64,000 nt of DNA, from the NCBI RefSeq assembly GCF_032056465.1, contig NZ_DAMBCL010000008.1; one strand, 5' to 3'. The position numbers were made by a program, and so were the translations under genes. Each line of letters opens with the position of its first letter. Position 1 is the stretch's first letter. Below the pieces are notes generated by a model, which had not been told where the DNA came from, made no database searches, and saw only the letters and a list, made by a program, of their open reading frames with translations. This stretch comes from Mobilicoccus sp032056465. GTDB lineage: Bacteria > Actinomycetota > Actinomycetes > Actinomycetales > Dermatophilaceae. This document shows positions 34,540 to 42,889 of this stretch, one piece after another.

Positions 34540-35623
34540 GGACGGCGTCGAGCGCCCGGGCGAGGTCTCGCCAGAGGTCCTCGACGTCCTCGATCCCGAC
34601 CGACAGGCGCACGAGTCCCTCGGGGACGAGGTCCGGCTCCGAGGGGTAGCGGCGTCGACGTTCGAGTTGGGACTCCACACCGCCGAGGCTCGTCGAGTGG
34701 GTCCAGAGTGTCGTCGCGGCACAGACGTGCTCGGCCGCCGTCGCCCCGCCGCGGACGTCGACGGCGAGCATCGCCCCCGAGCCGGGGTACCGCACCCGTT
34801 CGATCGCGGGGTGTTCCGCGAGGCGTGCGGCCAGGGTGGCCGCGTTGGCGCCCGCCCGGTCGACGCGCACCGCGAGAGTCCGCAGGCCGCGCAGGGCCAG
34901 CCAGACCTCCATCGGCCCCGGGACGGCCCCATGCAGGTGGCGATGGTGGAAGAGGGAGTCGTAGGTACCACGCCCGCCCTCGTCCTCCGGCGTGACGAGC
35001 ACCCCGAGGACGACGTCGCTGTGGCCGGAGAGGTACTTCGTCGCCGAGTGCAGGACGACGTCCGCGCCCCACTCCAGGGGGCGGGCGAGGATCGGGGTCG
35101 GGAAGGTGTTGTCGACGACGCTCCGCACGCCGACGGCACGCGCGGCGGCGAGCAGACGCGGCAGGTCGGCGACCTCCATGAGGGGGTTTCCCGGCGACTC
35201 CACCCACAGGAGTTCCGCGCCGGGGAGCGCCGACTCGACGGCGGTGACATCGGTGAGGTCGACCTCGCGCAGGGTGATGCGGCCGGTCTCGGCGGCCTCG
35301 CGAAGCAGGGTCAGCACGCCCATGTAGGCGCTCCGCGGGGCGACGACCACGCCCCCGTGCGGCACGAGCGCGAGCACGGCGGCCGCGGCCGCCATCCCCG
35401 ACGCGAACACGAGCGCGCGGCCTCCCTCCAACACCCCGACGGCCTCCTCGAACGGGGTGAACGCCGGCGAGGTCTCCCGGGCGTAGGTGTGCTCACCGCC
35501 GTGGACGAACGTCGACGTGAGGACGAGCGGTGGGTTGACCGGCGACCCCGGGGCGTGCGGCCGCCCGGTGACGACGCAGCTGGTGGAGGGGGCGAGGGCC
35601 TCGGGAGGGGTCATGGGGTCCAT
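34511..35623 (-). CDS. Cys/Met metabolism PLP-dependent enzyme (cystathionine gamma-synthase/lyase family)
   Basis: This fold-type I PLP enzyme of 370 residues has the PLP lysine in LHSATKYLSGHSD (residue 196), the phosphate-binding FASGMAAAAAVLAL, and LLWVESPGNPLMEVADL, typical of MetB/MetC/MegL. The N-terminus with PPLVLTSTFVHGGEHTY and the C-terminal TSLGGVESQLERR and VRLSVGIEDVEDL are canonical. Reaction within the family (gamma-synthase, gamma-lyase) cannot be decided by eye. Two ATGs (35623, 35614) are possible starts. It sits between the TetR gene and its putative target operon. Confidence 0.92.
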   Translation of the reverse strand: MDPMTPPEALAPSTSCVVTGRPHAPGSPVNPPLVLTSTFVHGGEHTYARETSPAFTPFEEAVGVLEGGRALVFASGMAAAAAVLALVPHGGVVVAPRSAYMGVLTLLREAAETGRITLREVDLTDVTAVESALPGAELLWVESPGNPLMEVADLPRLLAAARAVGVRSVVDNTFPTPILARPLEWGADVVLHSATKYLSGHSDVVLGVLVTPEDEGGRGTYDSLFHHRHLHGAVPGPMEVWLALRGLRTLAVRVDRAGANAATLAARLAEHPAIERVRYPGSGAMLAVDVRGGATAAEHVCAATTLWTHSTSLGGVESQLERRRRYPSEPDLVPEGLVRLSVGIEDVEDLWRDLARALDAVLSAPTPDRP

Positions 35624-35706
35624 CCTGCCCCGACGGTCCGCCTGCCCCGGACGTGGATTCGCGAGCCGGGTCGCGCCACCCCCTTGTCCTGACGGGCGGA
35701 GCGGAT

Positions 35707-35728
35707 TAGATTTCATCATGTGGTGAAT
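35707..35728 (+). promoter_or_regulatory. Efflux operon promoter and TetR-like operator
   Basis: TAGATT (35707-35712) is 7 nt before GTG 35720 of the first HlyD gene. The inverted repeat TTCATCA-TG-TGGTGAA (35712-35727, one mismatch) overlaps the start. It shares the TTC-x-TCA-NN-TG-xx-GAA layout and the same TAGATT box with the TetR gene's own promoter. Binding would block transcription initiation of the whole six-gene operon. Confidence 0.6.
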
Positions 35729-37666
35729 AAAGGTCGATCGGACCCCCGGACTCCGGGCGCTTCTCGCCGGGCCGCCATGACGTGTGCACTCGTCGGCACC
35801 CTCGCCCTTCCCGCGGCGACATCGGCGACGCCGTGGCCGGGAAGCTCGACGTCCTCGACGGCAGCCACCACCGAGGAGCGGATCTCGGTCACCGGCCGCG
35901 TCGTCGCCGATGTCGCCGCGCTGAGCACACCCGCCCTCCCCGCCCCGCAGGTGCCGCTCGGTCTCGGCTTCGCCCCCGATCCCCCGTCGAGCGCCGCCGG
36001 AATTGTCGGCGTCACCGCCGGGACGACCGGCACCGTCGCCGGCACCCCTCCCGGTCCGCAGCGGGTCTCGGCGCCCAGCCCCCTGCGCCTGACCACGGTG
36101 GCGGTGCGCGAGGGTGACCACGTCCGGTCCGGGCAGGAGCTCGCCCGCTTCGACGACGCCGCCTTCCGCGCGGCCGAGGTCGTCGCCGCCCGGGGGATCG
36201 ACACGGCCTCGGCACAGGTCGGCGTGCTCGATCAGGCCATCGCCGACACCCGGTCGACCGAGTCCGACCTCCGCGGCAAGCGCCGCGAGGTCGTCTCCGC
36301 ATCGGCGACATTGCACGCGAAGCGAACCGAACTCCTCGCGGCCCGCACCGAGGCGCAGGCCGCCCTCCGTGAGGTCGAGGCGGCCCTGCCGACGGCGCAG
36401 CGTGGCCTGCGCACCCTCGACGCAGCCCTCGACCATGCGGAGGTCGCACGACGCCGGATCGCCTCTCGCAGAGCCGCTCTCGACAACCAGATCACGACCC
36501 TCACCGCAGTGCGGCATCGCCTCGTGGCGGCCCGCGAGGCACTGTCGTCGACCTCGCCGAGACGCCCCGACGGCGATCCGACACCCGCCCGACCGTCGCC
36601 GGAGTCGCCGACGACCATCACCCCGTCACCGTCCGCACCCCCACCCGCGGTCCCACCGTCCGCGCCCTCGACGCCTGAGCCCTCGACGCCTGAGCCCTCG
36701 ACGACCGGGGCCTCACCCCACGAGCCCCCCGCGAGCGACCCGTCCTCCCCCGCACCCCCGCCGGTGATGCCGTCGTGGTCGGTCGTCCCCGCAGCCGCTC
36801 CGCGGACCACCCCACCGGGCTCCCCCGACCGGGCGCGCGAGAGGCTCGCCGACCTCGACCGGCGGATCGCCCGCGTCGACGCGCAACTGCGCGCCGCCCG
36901 CCATGGCAGGGCGTCCCTCGTCGAGGCCGAGCGCGAGGTCATGGTCAAGAGGCGGCAGGCCACCACGGCCCGAACGACCCTGCGCGCCCGGCAGGAGCGG
37001 GCCCGCGAGGGGCGGGCACGGCTCGTCGCCGGCCTCGCCCGCATGTCGGCCGGGCTCGCGCGGATCGACACCGGTATCGACACGGCCCGGGACGGCCTGA
37101 GAAGGATCGACGAGGGCCTCACCCGCGTCCAGGACGCCCGACGCCGGCTCGGCCACGCCCGTCACCAGGCACACATCGCCGTCGAGACCGCACGCACGAA
37201 CCGCGCCCAGGCGGCCGTGACCCGTGCGCGGACGGTGGTCGTGGCGCCCGTGAGCGGCCGGATCACCCGGGTCGCGCAGGTGGGTGACGTGCTCGCACCG
37301 GGCGCGACCGTGGCCACACTCGTCACCGACACCGATCGCGCCCGCCCGACGGTCCTCGCATGGGTTCCGCCCCAGGAGGTCTCGCGGACCTGCCTCGGTG
37401 CGACGGCGCAGGTCACCGCCGACTGGCTCCCCGTCCCGATCCCCGGGCGCCTCACCCGGGTCGGCCCGCGCGCGGAGTACCCGCCGACGTCGCAGGCCAC
37501 CGACGAGATCCACCTGCTGCTCGCCGTCCCGGTCGAGGTGAGGCTCGACCCCCTCGGGGCCGACACGCCACTACCCCAGGGCACCCCGGTCGACCTCGTG
37601 CTCGACACCTGTGCGAGCACCACCGCGACGTCCCCCACCCCCGTCACGTCGAGCACCGGAAGGTGA
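35720..37666 (+). CDS. HlyD-family periplasmic adaptor/efflux protein with Pro-rich insert
   Basis: This 648-residue membrane-fusion-type protein has an N-terminal export signal (MTCALVGTLALPAATSATPW, ~20-39), a lipoyl half (VAVREGDHVRSGQELARFDD), and a long coiled coil (~155-280). A ~95-residue Pro/Ser/Thr insert (including a 15-bp tandem repeat at 36668-36697) follows, then a second coiled-coil arm (~375-490), and lipoyl/beta-barrel parts (VVAPVSGRITRVAQVGDVLA). The insert sits at the coiled-coil tip, which is unusual. The start is GTG 35720 (leaderless-like) or ATG 35777. It is the first gene of an export operon. Confidence 0.85.
   Translation: MVNKGRSDPRTPGASRRAAMTCALVGTLALPAATSATPWPGSSTSSTAATTEERISVTGRVVADVAALSTPALPAPQVPLGLGFAPDPPSSAAGIVGVTAGTTGTVAGTPPGPQRVSAPSPLRLTTVAVREGDHVRSGQELARFDDAAFRAAEVVAARGIDTASAQVGVLDQAIADTRSTESDLRGKRREVVSASATLHAKRTELLAARTEAQAALREVEAALPTAQRGLRTLDAALDHAEVARRRIASRRAALDNQITTLTAVRHRLVAAREALSSTSPRRPDGDPTPARPSPESPTTITPSPSAPPPAVPPSAPSTPEPSTPEPSTTGASPHEPPASDPSSPAPPPVMPSWSVVPAAAPRTTPPGSPDRARERLADLDRRIARVDAQLRAARHGRASLVEAEREVMVKRRQATTARTTLRARQERAREGRARLVAGLARMSAGLARIDTGIDTARDGLRRIDEGLTRVQDARRRLGHARHQAHIAVETARTNRAQAAVTRARTVVVAPVSGRITRVAQVGDVLAPGATVATLVTDTDRARPTVLAWVPPQEVSRTCLGATAQVTADWLPVPIPGRLTRVGPRAEYPPTSQATDEIHLLLAVPVEVRLDPLGADTPLPQGTPVDLVLDTCASTTATSPTPVTSSTGR
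36668..36697 (+). repeat. 15-bp in-frame tandem repeat in the HlyD Pro-rich insert
   Basis: TCGACGCCTGAGCCC occurs twice back to back (36668-36682, 36683-36697), followed by a third partial copy. It encodes STPEP-type repeats in the low-complexity linker and could vary in copy number by slippage. Confidence 0.8.
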
Positions 37667-37671
37667 GCGCC

Positions 37672-38454
37672 ATGCCACGTCCACCCACGAAGGTCCTGGC
37701 GCGCGCGGTCGCGCTCGTCGTCGTCCTCACCCTCGCCGTCGGGCTCTGGACGTGGTGGCGACATCGGGACGCCGCCGAGTCCGGCCCCCTCGCACTCACC
37801 GGTTCGGTCCAGGCGACCGAGTACCAGGTCGCCCCCGCGACCGCCGGCACGGTGACCGCGGTGAACGTGGCCGAAGGCGACCGGGTCAGGGCGCGGCAGC
37901 CGTTGGTCGTCCTCGACGCCCGTGCTCTGGACCTGCAGGTGACACAGGCGCAGGAGGGCGTGCGGGCGGCGAAGGCGGCCGTGGACGCGGCCGAGGACGA
38001 CGACTCCTCCGACGCCGAGGTCACCGCGGCGCAGGCGCGTCTGGCGCAGGCCCGGGCGGCCGTGGATCTGGCGAAGGTCCAGCAGGGCTACGCCACGGTG
38101 ACGGCGCCCCATGCCGGGACGGTCGCCACGCTCGTCACCAACGTCGGTCAGAACGCCTCCCCGGCGCGAGTCCTCCTCACCCTCGTCGACACCTCGGATC
38201 TGTGGGTGCGGGTCTACGTCCCCGAGACCCGTCTGGGCGAGGCGAAGGTGGGCGCCCGCGCCACCGTCTCCTCCGACTCCACCCCCGACGCGCAGGCCAC
38301 CGTGTCCTCGGTCGCGTCGACGGCCGAGTTCACCCCCAACACGGTCGAGACGGAGGACCAGCGCACGAAGCTCGTCTACGAGGTGCGCCTCCGGGTGACC
38401 ACCCCCGCCGGCGACCTCAAGCCGGGCATGCCGGTGACGGTGACGTTCTCATGA
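37672..38454 (+). CDS. HlyD-family efflux periplasmic adaptor (YbhG-like)
   Basis: This 260-residue membrane-anchored adaptor has a TM helix at residues ~9-28 (LARAVALVVVLTLAVGLWTW), a lipoyl half (VTAVNVAEGDRVRARQPLVV), a short coiled coil (~85-140), the second lipoyl half (VTAPHAGTVATLVTNVGQNA) and a beta-barrel (LWVRVYVPETRLGEAKVGA). It resembles YbhG of the YbhGFSR exporter. GGAAGG lies 8 nt before ATG 37672; GTG 37663 is an alternative overlapping the previous stop. It is coupled to the ATPase downstream (ATGA). Confidence 0.9.
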   Translation: MPRPPTKVLARAVALVVVLTLAVGLWTWWRHRDAAESGPLALTGSVQATEYQVAPATAGTVTAVNVAEGDRVRARQPLVVLDARALDLQVTQAQEGVRAAKAAVDAAEDDDSSDAEVTAAQARLAQARAAVDLAKVQQGYATVTAPHAGTVATLVTNVGQNASPARVLLTLVDTSDLWVRVYVPETRLGEAKVGARATVSSDSTPDAQATVSSVASTAEFTPNTVETEDQRTKLVYEVRLRVTTPAGDLKPGMPVTVTFS

Positions 38455-39437
38455 GCACGCCTCCCGTCGTCGCGCTCGCGGCCCGGTCCCTCACCCGACG
38501 CTTCGGCGATCTCGTCGCCGTGGACGAGGTCGACCTCGACGTGCGAGCCGGGTCCGTCTTCGGCCTCCTCGGCCCCGACGGCGCGGGCAAGACGACCCTC
38601 ATCCGGATGCTCGCGACGGTGCTCGACCCGACGGACGGCGACGCCCATGTCCTCGGGCTCTCGGTCACCCACGACCGTGCGCAGGTCACACCACGGATCG
38701 GGTACATGCCGCAGCGGTTCTGCATGTACCCCGACCTCACGATCGCGGAGAACATCGACTACTTCGCGACCCTCCGCGGCGTTCGTCGCCGCGACCGTCG
38801 CACCCGATCGGCGCGTCTGCTCGAGTCGATGGGTCTCGCGGAGTTCGCCGGGATGCGCTCGGGGACGATCTCCGGCGGTATGAAGCAGAAGCTCATGCTC
38901 GCGTCGACGCTCATGCACGAACCCGACGTCCTCCTCCTCGACGAGCCGACGACCGGTGTCGATCCGGTCTCACGCCGCGAGTTCTGGCGCCTCCTCGCCG
39001 GCCTGCACCGGGAGGGCCGCACGATCCTCGTCGCGACCCCGTACATGGACGAGGCCGAGCGCTGCACCGACATCGCGTTCCTGCGCGGCGGTGCCATCAC
39101 GATCCGAGGGACGCAGAGCGACGTCGCCGCCCGGGTACCGGGGGTACTCCTCGAGGTCGGCGGTGCGGCTCCCCGCGACGTGCTCGGGGCGCTGCAGGCC
39201 GCCGACGACCCACGGCTGCGCTCGGCGCACCTGCACGGTGACGTCGTCCGGGTGTTGTGGGAAGGCCCGACCGAATCATCCTCGGCATCACCCGATTCTG
39301 CTGCTGTTCACCATGATTCGGCGACACGTCTCGTCGAGGAGATCGCCGCCCACCACGGCGTTCCCGGTGTCGTCGCCCGTCGCCTCCGCGTCGACATGGA
39401 GGCCGCGTTCGCCGTCCTCGCCCAGGAGCGGACGTGA
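38451..39437 (+). CDS. ABC exporter ATPase (YbhF N-half-like)
   Basis: This 328-residue ATPase has Walker A GPDGAGKT (41-48, Asp in place of the common Asn), Q-loop YMPQRFCMYPDLT, signature ISGGMKQK, Walker B VLLLDEP with TTGVDP, and a switch segment reading ATPYMDEAE in place of the usual TTHYMDEAE. The catalytic switch His is therefore replaced by Pro. In YbhF-like double ATPases the first half often has this APYMDEAE form. The partner ATPase at 41.8 kb has a normal His, so one composite ATP site may be degenerate. The 40-residue Ser-rich insert before the last helix is unusual. Confidence 0.92.
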   Translation: MSTPPVVALAARSLTRRFGDLVAVDEVDLDVRAGSVFGLLGPDGAGKTTLIRMLATVLDPTDGDAHVLGLSVTHDRAQVTPRIGYMPQRFCMYPDLTIAENIDYFATLRGVRRRDRRTRSARLLESMGLAEFAGMRSGTISGGMKQKLMLASTLMHEPDVLLLDEPTTGVDPVSRREFWRLLAGLHREGRTILVATPYMDEAERCTDIAFLRGGAITIRGTQSDVAARVPGVLLEVGGAAPRDVLGALQAADDPRLRSAHLHGDVVRVLWEGPTESSSASPDSAAVHHDSATRLVEEIAAHHGVPGVVARRLRVDMEAAFAVLAQERT

Positions 39438-40597
39438 GCACCTCCGCGTCGGCGACGCGCATCCAGGCCGTCGTCGTCAAGGAGTTCCGCCACCTGCGCC
39501 GCGACCCGCGGATGCTCGCGATCGTCCTCCTCATGCCGGTCGTCCAGCTCCTCCTGTTCGCCTACGCCGTGAGTTTCGACGTCCGTCATGTGCCCACCCT
39601 GGTCCTCGACCAGGACCGCACCGCGGCGTCCCGGTCCTACGTGTCGTCCTACGTCGGCGGAGAGTTGTTCGACCTCGTCGGGCACGTCTCGTCGGCGAAC
39701 GACGTCGATGCGGCGCTCGAACGCGGCGACGCGCGCGTCGCGGTCGTCGTGCCCGCCGGATTCGCCGCCGCCCTCGCCCGGGGGGAGGCCGCGCCGGTGA
39801 CGGTGCTCGTCGACGGAAGCGAGACGAACACCGCGCGGATCGCCTCGACGTACGCCACCGCCCTCAACGCCCGCTACGGCGGCCGGCTCGCCGTCGACTG
39901 GGCCGAACGCCAGGGGGTCGACACCCAGGGGGTCGACACCCAGGCCAACGGTGCGCTCGAACCCCGGGTGCGCGTCTGGTACAACCCCGACCTCCGCTCG
40001 ACCGTGTTTCTCGTCCCGGGTCTCCTCGTCGTCGTCATGCTCGTCGTCACCGTCCAACAGACCGCGGTGACCCTCGTGCGGGAACGCGACCTCGGCACCG
40101 CCGAGCAGATGCAGGTGAGCGCCCTGCGCGGGGGCGAGCTCATGCTCGGCAAGCTCCTGCCGTGGACACTGCTCGCACTCCTCGACGCCGCCGTCATCAC
40201 CCTCATCGGGGTCACGGTCTTCGACGTCCCACTCCGTGGAGACATCCCTCTGCTCGCCCTGGCCTGCACCATCTTCGTCTTCGCCGCACTCGCCCTCGGT
40301 CTGCTCGTCTCGGCCGTGGCGCCCTCCCTCGAGGTCGCCAACCAGGTGGCGATGCTCCTCGCGTTCCTGCCCGGGTTCCTCCTGTCGGGCTTCGCGTTCC
40401 CCCTCGACGCGATCCCGCGCGTACTCCAGTGGGTGAGTTACGCATTCCCGGGCCGCTACATGGTGGAGATCACCCGGGGCGTCTTCCTCAAGGGCGCGGG
40501 GGTCGCCGAGCTGTGGCTCCCGCTCGCGCAGATGACCGCCTACGCCGTCGTCCTCGTGACCCTCGCCGTCGTCGCCTCCTCCAGGAGGCGGGCATGA
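39434..40597 (+). CDS. ABC-2 type permease (YbhS/YbhR-like)
   Basis: This 387-residue membrane protein has one N-terminal helix (AIVLLMPVVQLLLFAYAVSF), a ~150-residue extracytoplasmic domain (VPTLVLDQDRTAASRSYVSS), then five helices with the ABC-2 motif FLPGFLLSGFAFPLDAIPRV. GTG 39434 overlaps the ATPase stop. A perfect 15-bp tandem repeat (39911-39940) duplicates QGVDT in the external domain. It pairs with the next permease to form a heterodimeric channel for drug or lipid export. Confidence 0.93.
   Translation: MSTSASATRIQAVVVKEFRHLRRDPRMLAIVLLMPVVQLLLFAYAVSFDVRHVPTLVLDQDRTAASRSYVSSYVGGELFDLVGHVSSANDVDAALERGDARVAVVVPAGFAAALARGEAAPVTVLVDGSETNTARIASTYATALNARYGGRLAVDWAERQGVDTQGVDTQANGALEPRVRVWYNPDLRSTVFLVPGLLVVVMLVVTVQQTAVTLVRERDLGTAEQMQVSALRGGELMLGKLLPWTLLALLDAAVITLIGVTVFDVPLRGDIPLLALACTIFVFAALALGLLVSAVAPSLEVANQVAMLLAFLPGFLLSGFAFPLDAIPRVLQWVSYAFPGRYMVEITRGVFLKGAGVAELWLPLAQMTAYAVVLVTLAVVASSRRRA
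39911..39940 (+). repeat. 15-bp in-frame tandem duplication in the ABC-2 permease
   Basis: CAGGGGGTCGACACC is present twice in direct succession, encoding QGVDT twice in the extracytoplasmic loop. The perfect identity suggests a recent slippage duplication that keeps the frame. Confidence 0.85.
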
Positions 40598-41760
40598 ACG
40601 CGACCCGGGTGCGTCTTCTCGCGTGGAAGGAGGTGCGGCAGCTGCGCCGGGATCCCCTGCTGCTGCGCATCCTCGTCCTCATGCCGGTGCTGCAACTCGT
40701 CCTCCTCGGCTACGTCGTCGCCGCCGACGTCACCCGGATGCCCACGGCCGTCGTCGATCTCGACCGCACGCCCCTGTCGCGGCAGCTCGGGGACGCCTTC
40801 GAGGCCTCGGACTACTTCGACGTCCGCCGGCATCCGGGTGGGGAGTCCGAACTCCGGGGGCTCATGGACTCCGGGGAGATCCGCGTCGCCGTCGTCGTCC
40901 CCGCCGGCACGCAGGCCCGGCTGGATCGCGGCGAGACCGCTCCGCTCGGCATCGTCGTCGACGGCTCGGACAGCCAGAGCGCCTCGCTCGGCGCCGGGTA
41001 CGCGAGCCGGATCGTCGCGCGCTTCGAGGCACGGCGCGTCGCGGCGCCGGCCGGCGCCGGACACCCGGGTCGACCTCCTGCCGGGGAGGGGATGCCGCAC
41101 ACCCCGGGCGTCCCCGGACTCGATGCGAGCGTGCGTGTGCTCTACGACCCGACCCTCTCGAGCGTCAACACGATGATCCCGGGCCTCGTCGCGTTCATCC
41201 TCATGCTCTCGCTCATGGTCGTCATGAGCCAGGCCGTCGTGAAGGAACGCGAATCCGGAACGCTGGAGCAGATGTTCGTCACCCCCATCCGCCCGGGCGA
41301 GTACCTCGTCGGCAAGGTCGCGCCCTATGCCGTCATCGCCTCGGTGCAGGCGTCGCTCGTCCTCGCCGTGGGGATCCTGTGGTTCCGGGTGCCGTTCCGC
41401 GGCGAGGCTCTCGTCGTCGTCGCCGGGCTCGCGCTGTTCATGCTCACCTCCATCGGGATGGGGCTGATCGTCTCCCTGCTCTCCCGCACCCGGCAGCAGG
41501 CGCAGCAATCGGTGATGTTCCTCGCCCTGCCGATGATGCTGCTCTCGGGGTTCATCTTCCCCATCGACTCGATGCCGGCCCCGATCGTGCCGCTCACCAG
41601 GCTCATCCCGCTCCGCTACGCCCTCGAGGTCCTCCGTGGCGCGATGGTCAAGGGAGCCGGGTTCGAGGCACTCGCCACGCCTCTCGCCGCCCTGACGGTC
41701 TTCGGGGTGCTGCTCTTCGGCACGGCCGTCCTCGTCACCCGCCGTCGGCTCACGGAATGA
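40594..41760 (+). CDS. ABC-2 type permease (YbhR/YbhS-like)
   Basis: This 388-residue permease is the companion of the previous one, with the same topology. It has an N-terminal helix (ILVLMPVLQLVLLGYVVAAD), an external domain (MPTAVVDLDRTPLSRQLGDA; VVPAGTQARLDRGET), and then five helices with KERESGTLEQMFVTPIRPGE and FLALPMMLLSGFIFPIDSMP. The ATG overlaps the preceding stop (ATGA). Order and pairing match YbhFSR-type exporters, with the two ATPase halves as separate genes on either side of the permeases. Confidence 0.94.
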   Translation: MNATRVRLLAWKEVRQLRRDPLLLRILVLMPVLQLVLLGYVVAADVTRMPTAVVDLDRTPLSRQLGDAFEASDYFDVRRHPGGESELRGLMDSGEIRVAVVVPAGTQARLDRGETAPLGIVVDGSDSQSASLGAGYASRIVARFEARRVAAPAGAGHPGRPPAGEGMPHTPGVPGLDASVRVLYDPTLSSVNTMIPGLVAFILMLSLMVVMSQAVVKERESGTLEQMFVTPIRPGEYLVGKVAPYAVIASVQASLVLAVGILWFRVPFRGEALVVVAGLALFMLTSIGMGLIVSLLSRTRQQAQQSVMFLALPMMLLSGFIFPIDSMPAPIVPLTRLIPLRYALEVLRGAMVKGAGFEALATPLAALTVFGVLLFGTAVLVTRRRLTE

Positions 41761-41771
41761 GGGAGGCAGGC

Positions 41772-42800
41772 ATGTTCTCCCGAATCCACCGGCGCGGCGA
41801 CGCGTCTCCTGCGGTGCGACTCCGCGGGCTCACGAGACGCTTCGGGGAGTTCACGGCCGTCGACGGGCTCGACCTCGACGTCGCCCGCGGGGAGATCTAC
41901 GGATTCCTCGGCCCCAACGGCTGCGGCAAGACGACGACGATCCGCATGCTCACCGGTTCCCTCACCCCGACCGCCGGGACCGCGCTGGTTCTCGGGGAGG
42001 ACACCACCCGCCACCCCGAGCGGATCAAACCCCGCCTCGGGTACATGTCGCAGAAGTTCTCCTTGTTCGAGGACCTGTCGGTCGAGGAGAACCTGCGCTT
42101 CTACGCGGGCGTCTACGGGCTCGGTGCCGCCGTCGCCGAATCCGTGCGCGAGACAATCGCGGTCGCGGGGCTCACCGGCCGGGAGGGCGACCTCCCCCGG
42201 ACCCTCTCGACCGGAGTCCGACAGCGACTCGCGCTCGGCGCCGCGACCATCCACCGCCCCGAGATCCTCTTCCTCGACGAACCCACCTCGGGCGTCGACC
42301 CCGTCGCGCGGCGGGAGTTCTGGGACCGCCTCTACGACCTCGCCGGCGGCGGCGTCACGCTGTTCGTCACGACCCACTACATGGAGGAGGCGAGCAACTG
42401 CACCCGGCTCGCGTTCATGTATCGAGGGCGGATCATCGCCGACGGCACCCCGTCGGAGATCCGCACGGCGACGATCCGGAACCGGCTCCTCGAGGTCGCC
42501 GTGGTGGGGGACGCCGATTCGGCGCTCTCATGGATCGAGAGGCAGGACGAGGTCACGGAGGCCTACGCCGCAGGGGCACGGCTCCGGGTCTCGCTCGGCG
42601 AGGGCTCCCCCACCACTCCCGCGGAGTTCGCCGACCGACTCGCCGGCGCCGGATTCCCCGGCGCCGAGGTGAGACCCGTGGACCCGACGATGGAGGACGT
42701 CTTCGTCCACCTGGCCACCCACGCCGATGTCGAGGTGGATGCCGCTGCGACGGTCCGCCCTGGGGTCACCGAGGTCGCGACCGAGGAAACTCACCTCTGA
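41772..42800 (+). CDS. ABC exporter ATPase (YbhF C-half-like)
   Basis: This 342-residue ATPase has Walker A GPNGCGKT (47-54), Q-loop YMSQKFSLFEDLS, Walker B ILFLDEP with TSGVDP, and switch His in FVTTHYMEEAS. The signature reads LSTGVRQR, a departure from LSGGQ that is common in the second half of YbhF-type ATPases. GGGAGG lies 5 nt before ATG 41772; an earlier in-frame ATG 41757 overlaps the permease stop. It completes the exporter with the ATPase at 38.5 kb. A strong hairpin terminator follows at 42833. Confidence 0.93.
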   Translation: MFSRIHRRGDASPAVRLRGLTRRFGEFTAVDGLDLDVARGEIYGFLGPNGCGKTTTIRMLTGSLTPTAGTALVLGEDTTRHPERIKPRLGYMSQKFSLFEDLSVEENLRFYAGVYGLGAAVAESVRETIAVAGLTGREGDLPRTLSTGVRQRLALGAATIHRPEILFLDEPTSGVDPVARREFWDRLYDLAGGGVTLFVTTHYMEEASNCTRLAFMYRGRIIADGTPSEIRTATIRNRLLEVAVVGDADSALSWIERQDEVTEAYAAGARLRVSLGEGSPTTPAEFADRLAGAGFPGAEVRPVDPTMEDVFVHLATHADVEVDAAATVRPGVTEVATEETHL

Positions 42801-42832
42801 CGGCACTCACCCTTGCCGGAACTCACCCCTGA

Positions 42833-42879
42833 CGGATCGACGGGGCCCACCGCGAGACGCGGTGGACCCCGTCGATCCG
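42833..42879. terminator. Strong bidirectional hairpin terminator
   Basis: This is a 22-bp stem with one mismatch (arms 42833-42854 and 42858-42879) around an AGA loop. It lies in the 89-bp gap between the convergent exporter operon and the sugar importer operon. Three spaced ACTCACC motifs (42789-42829) precede it on the plus strand. The hairpin is the clearest terminator in the window. Confidence 0.85.
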
Positions 42880-42889
42880 AACGAGGCGA

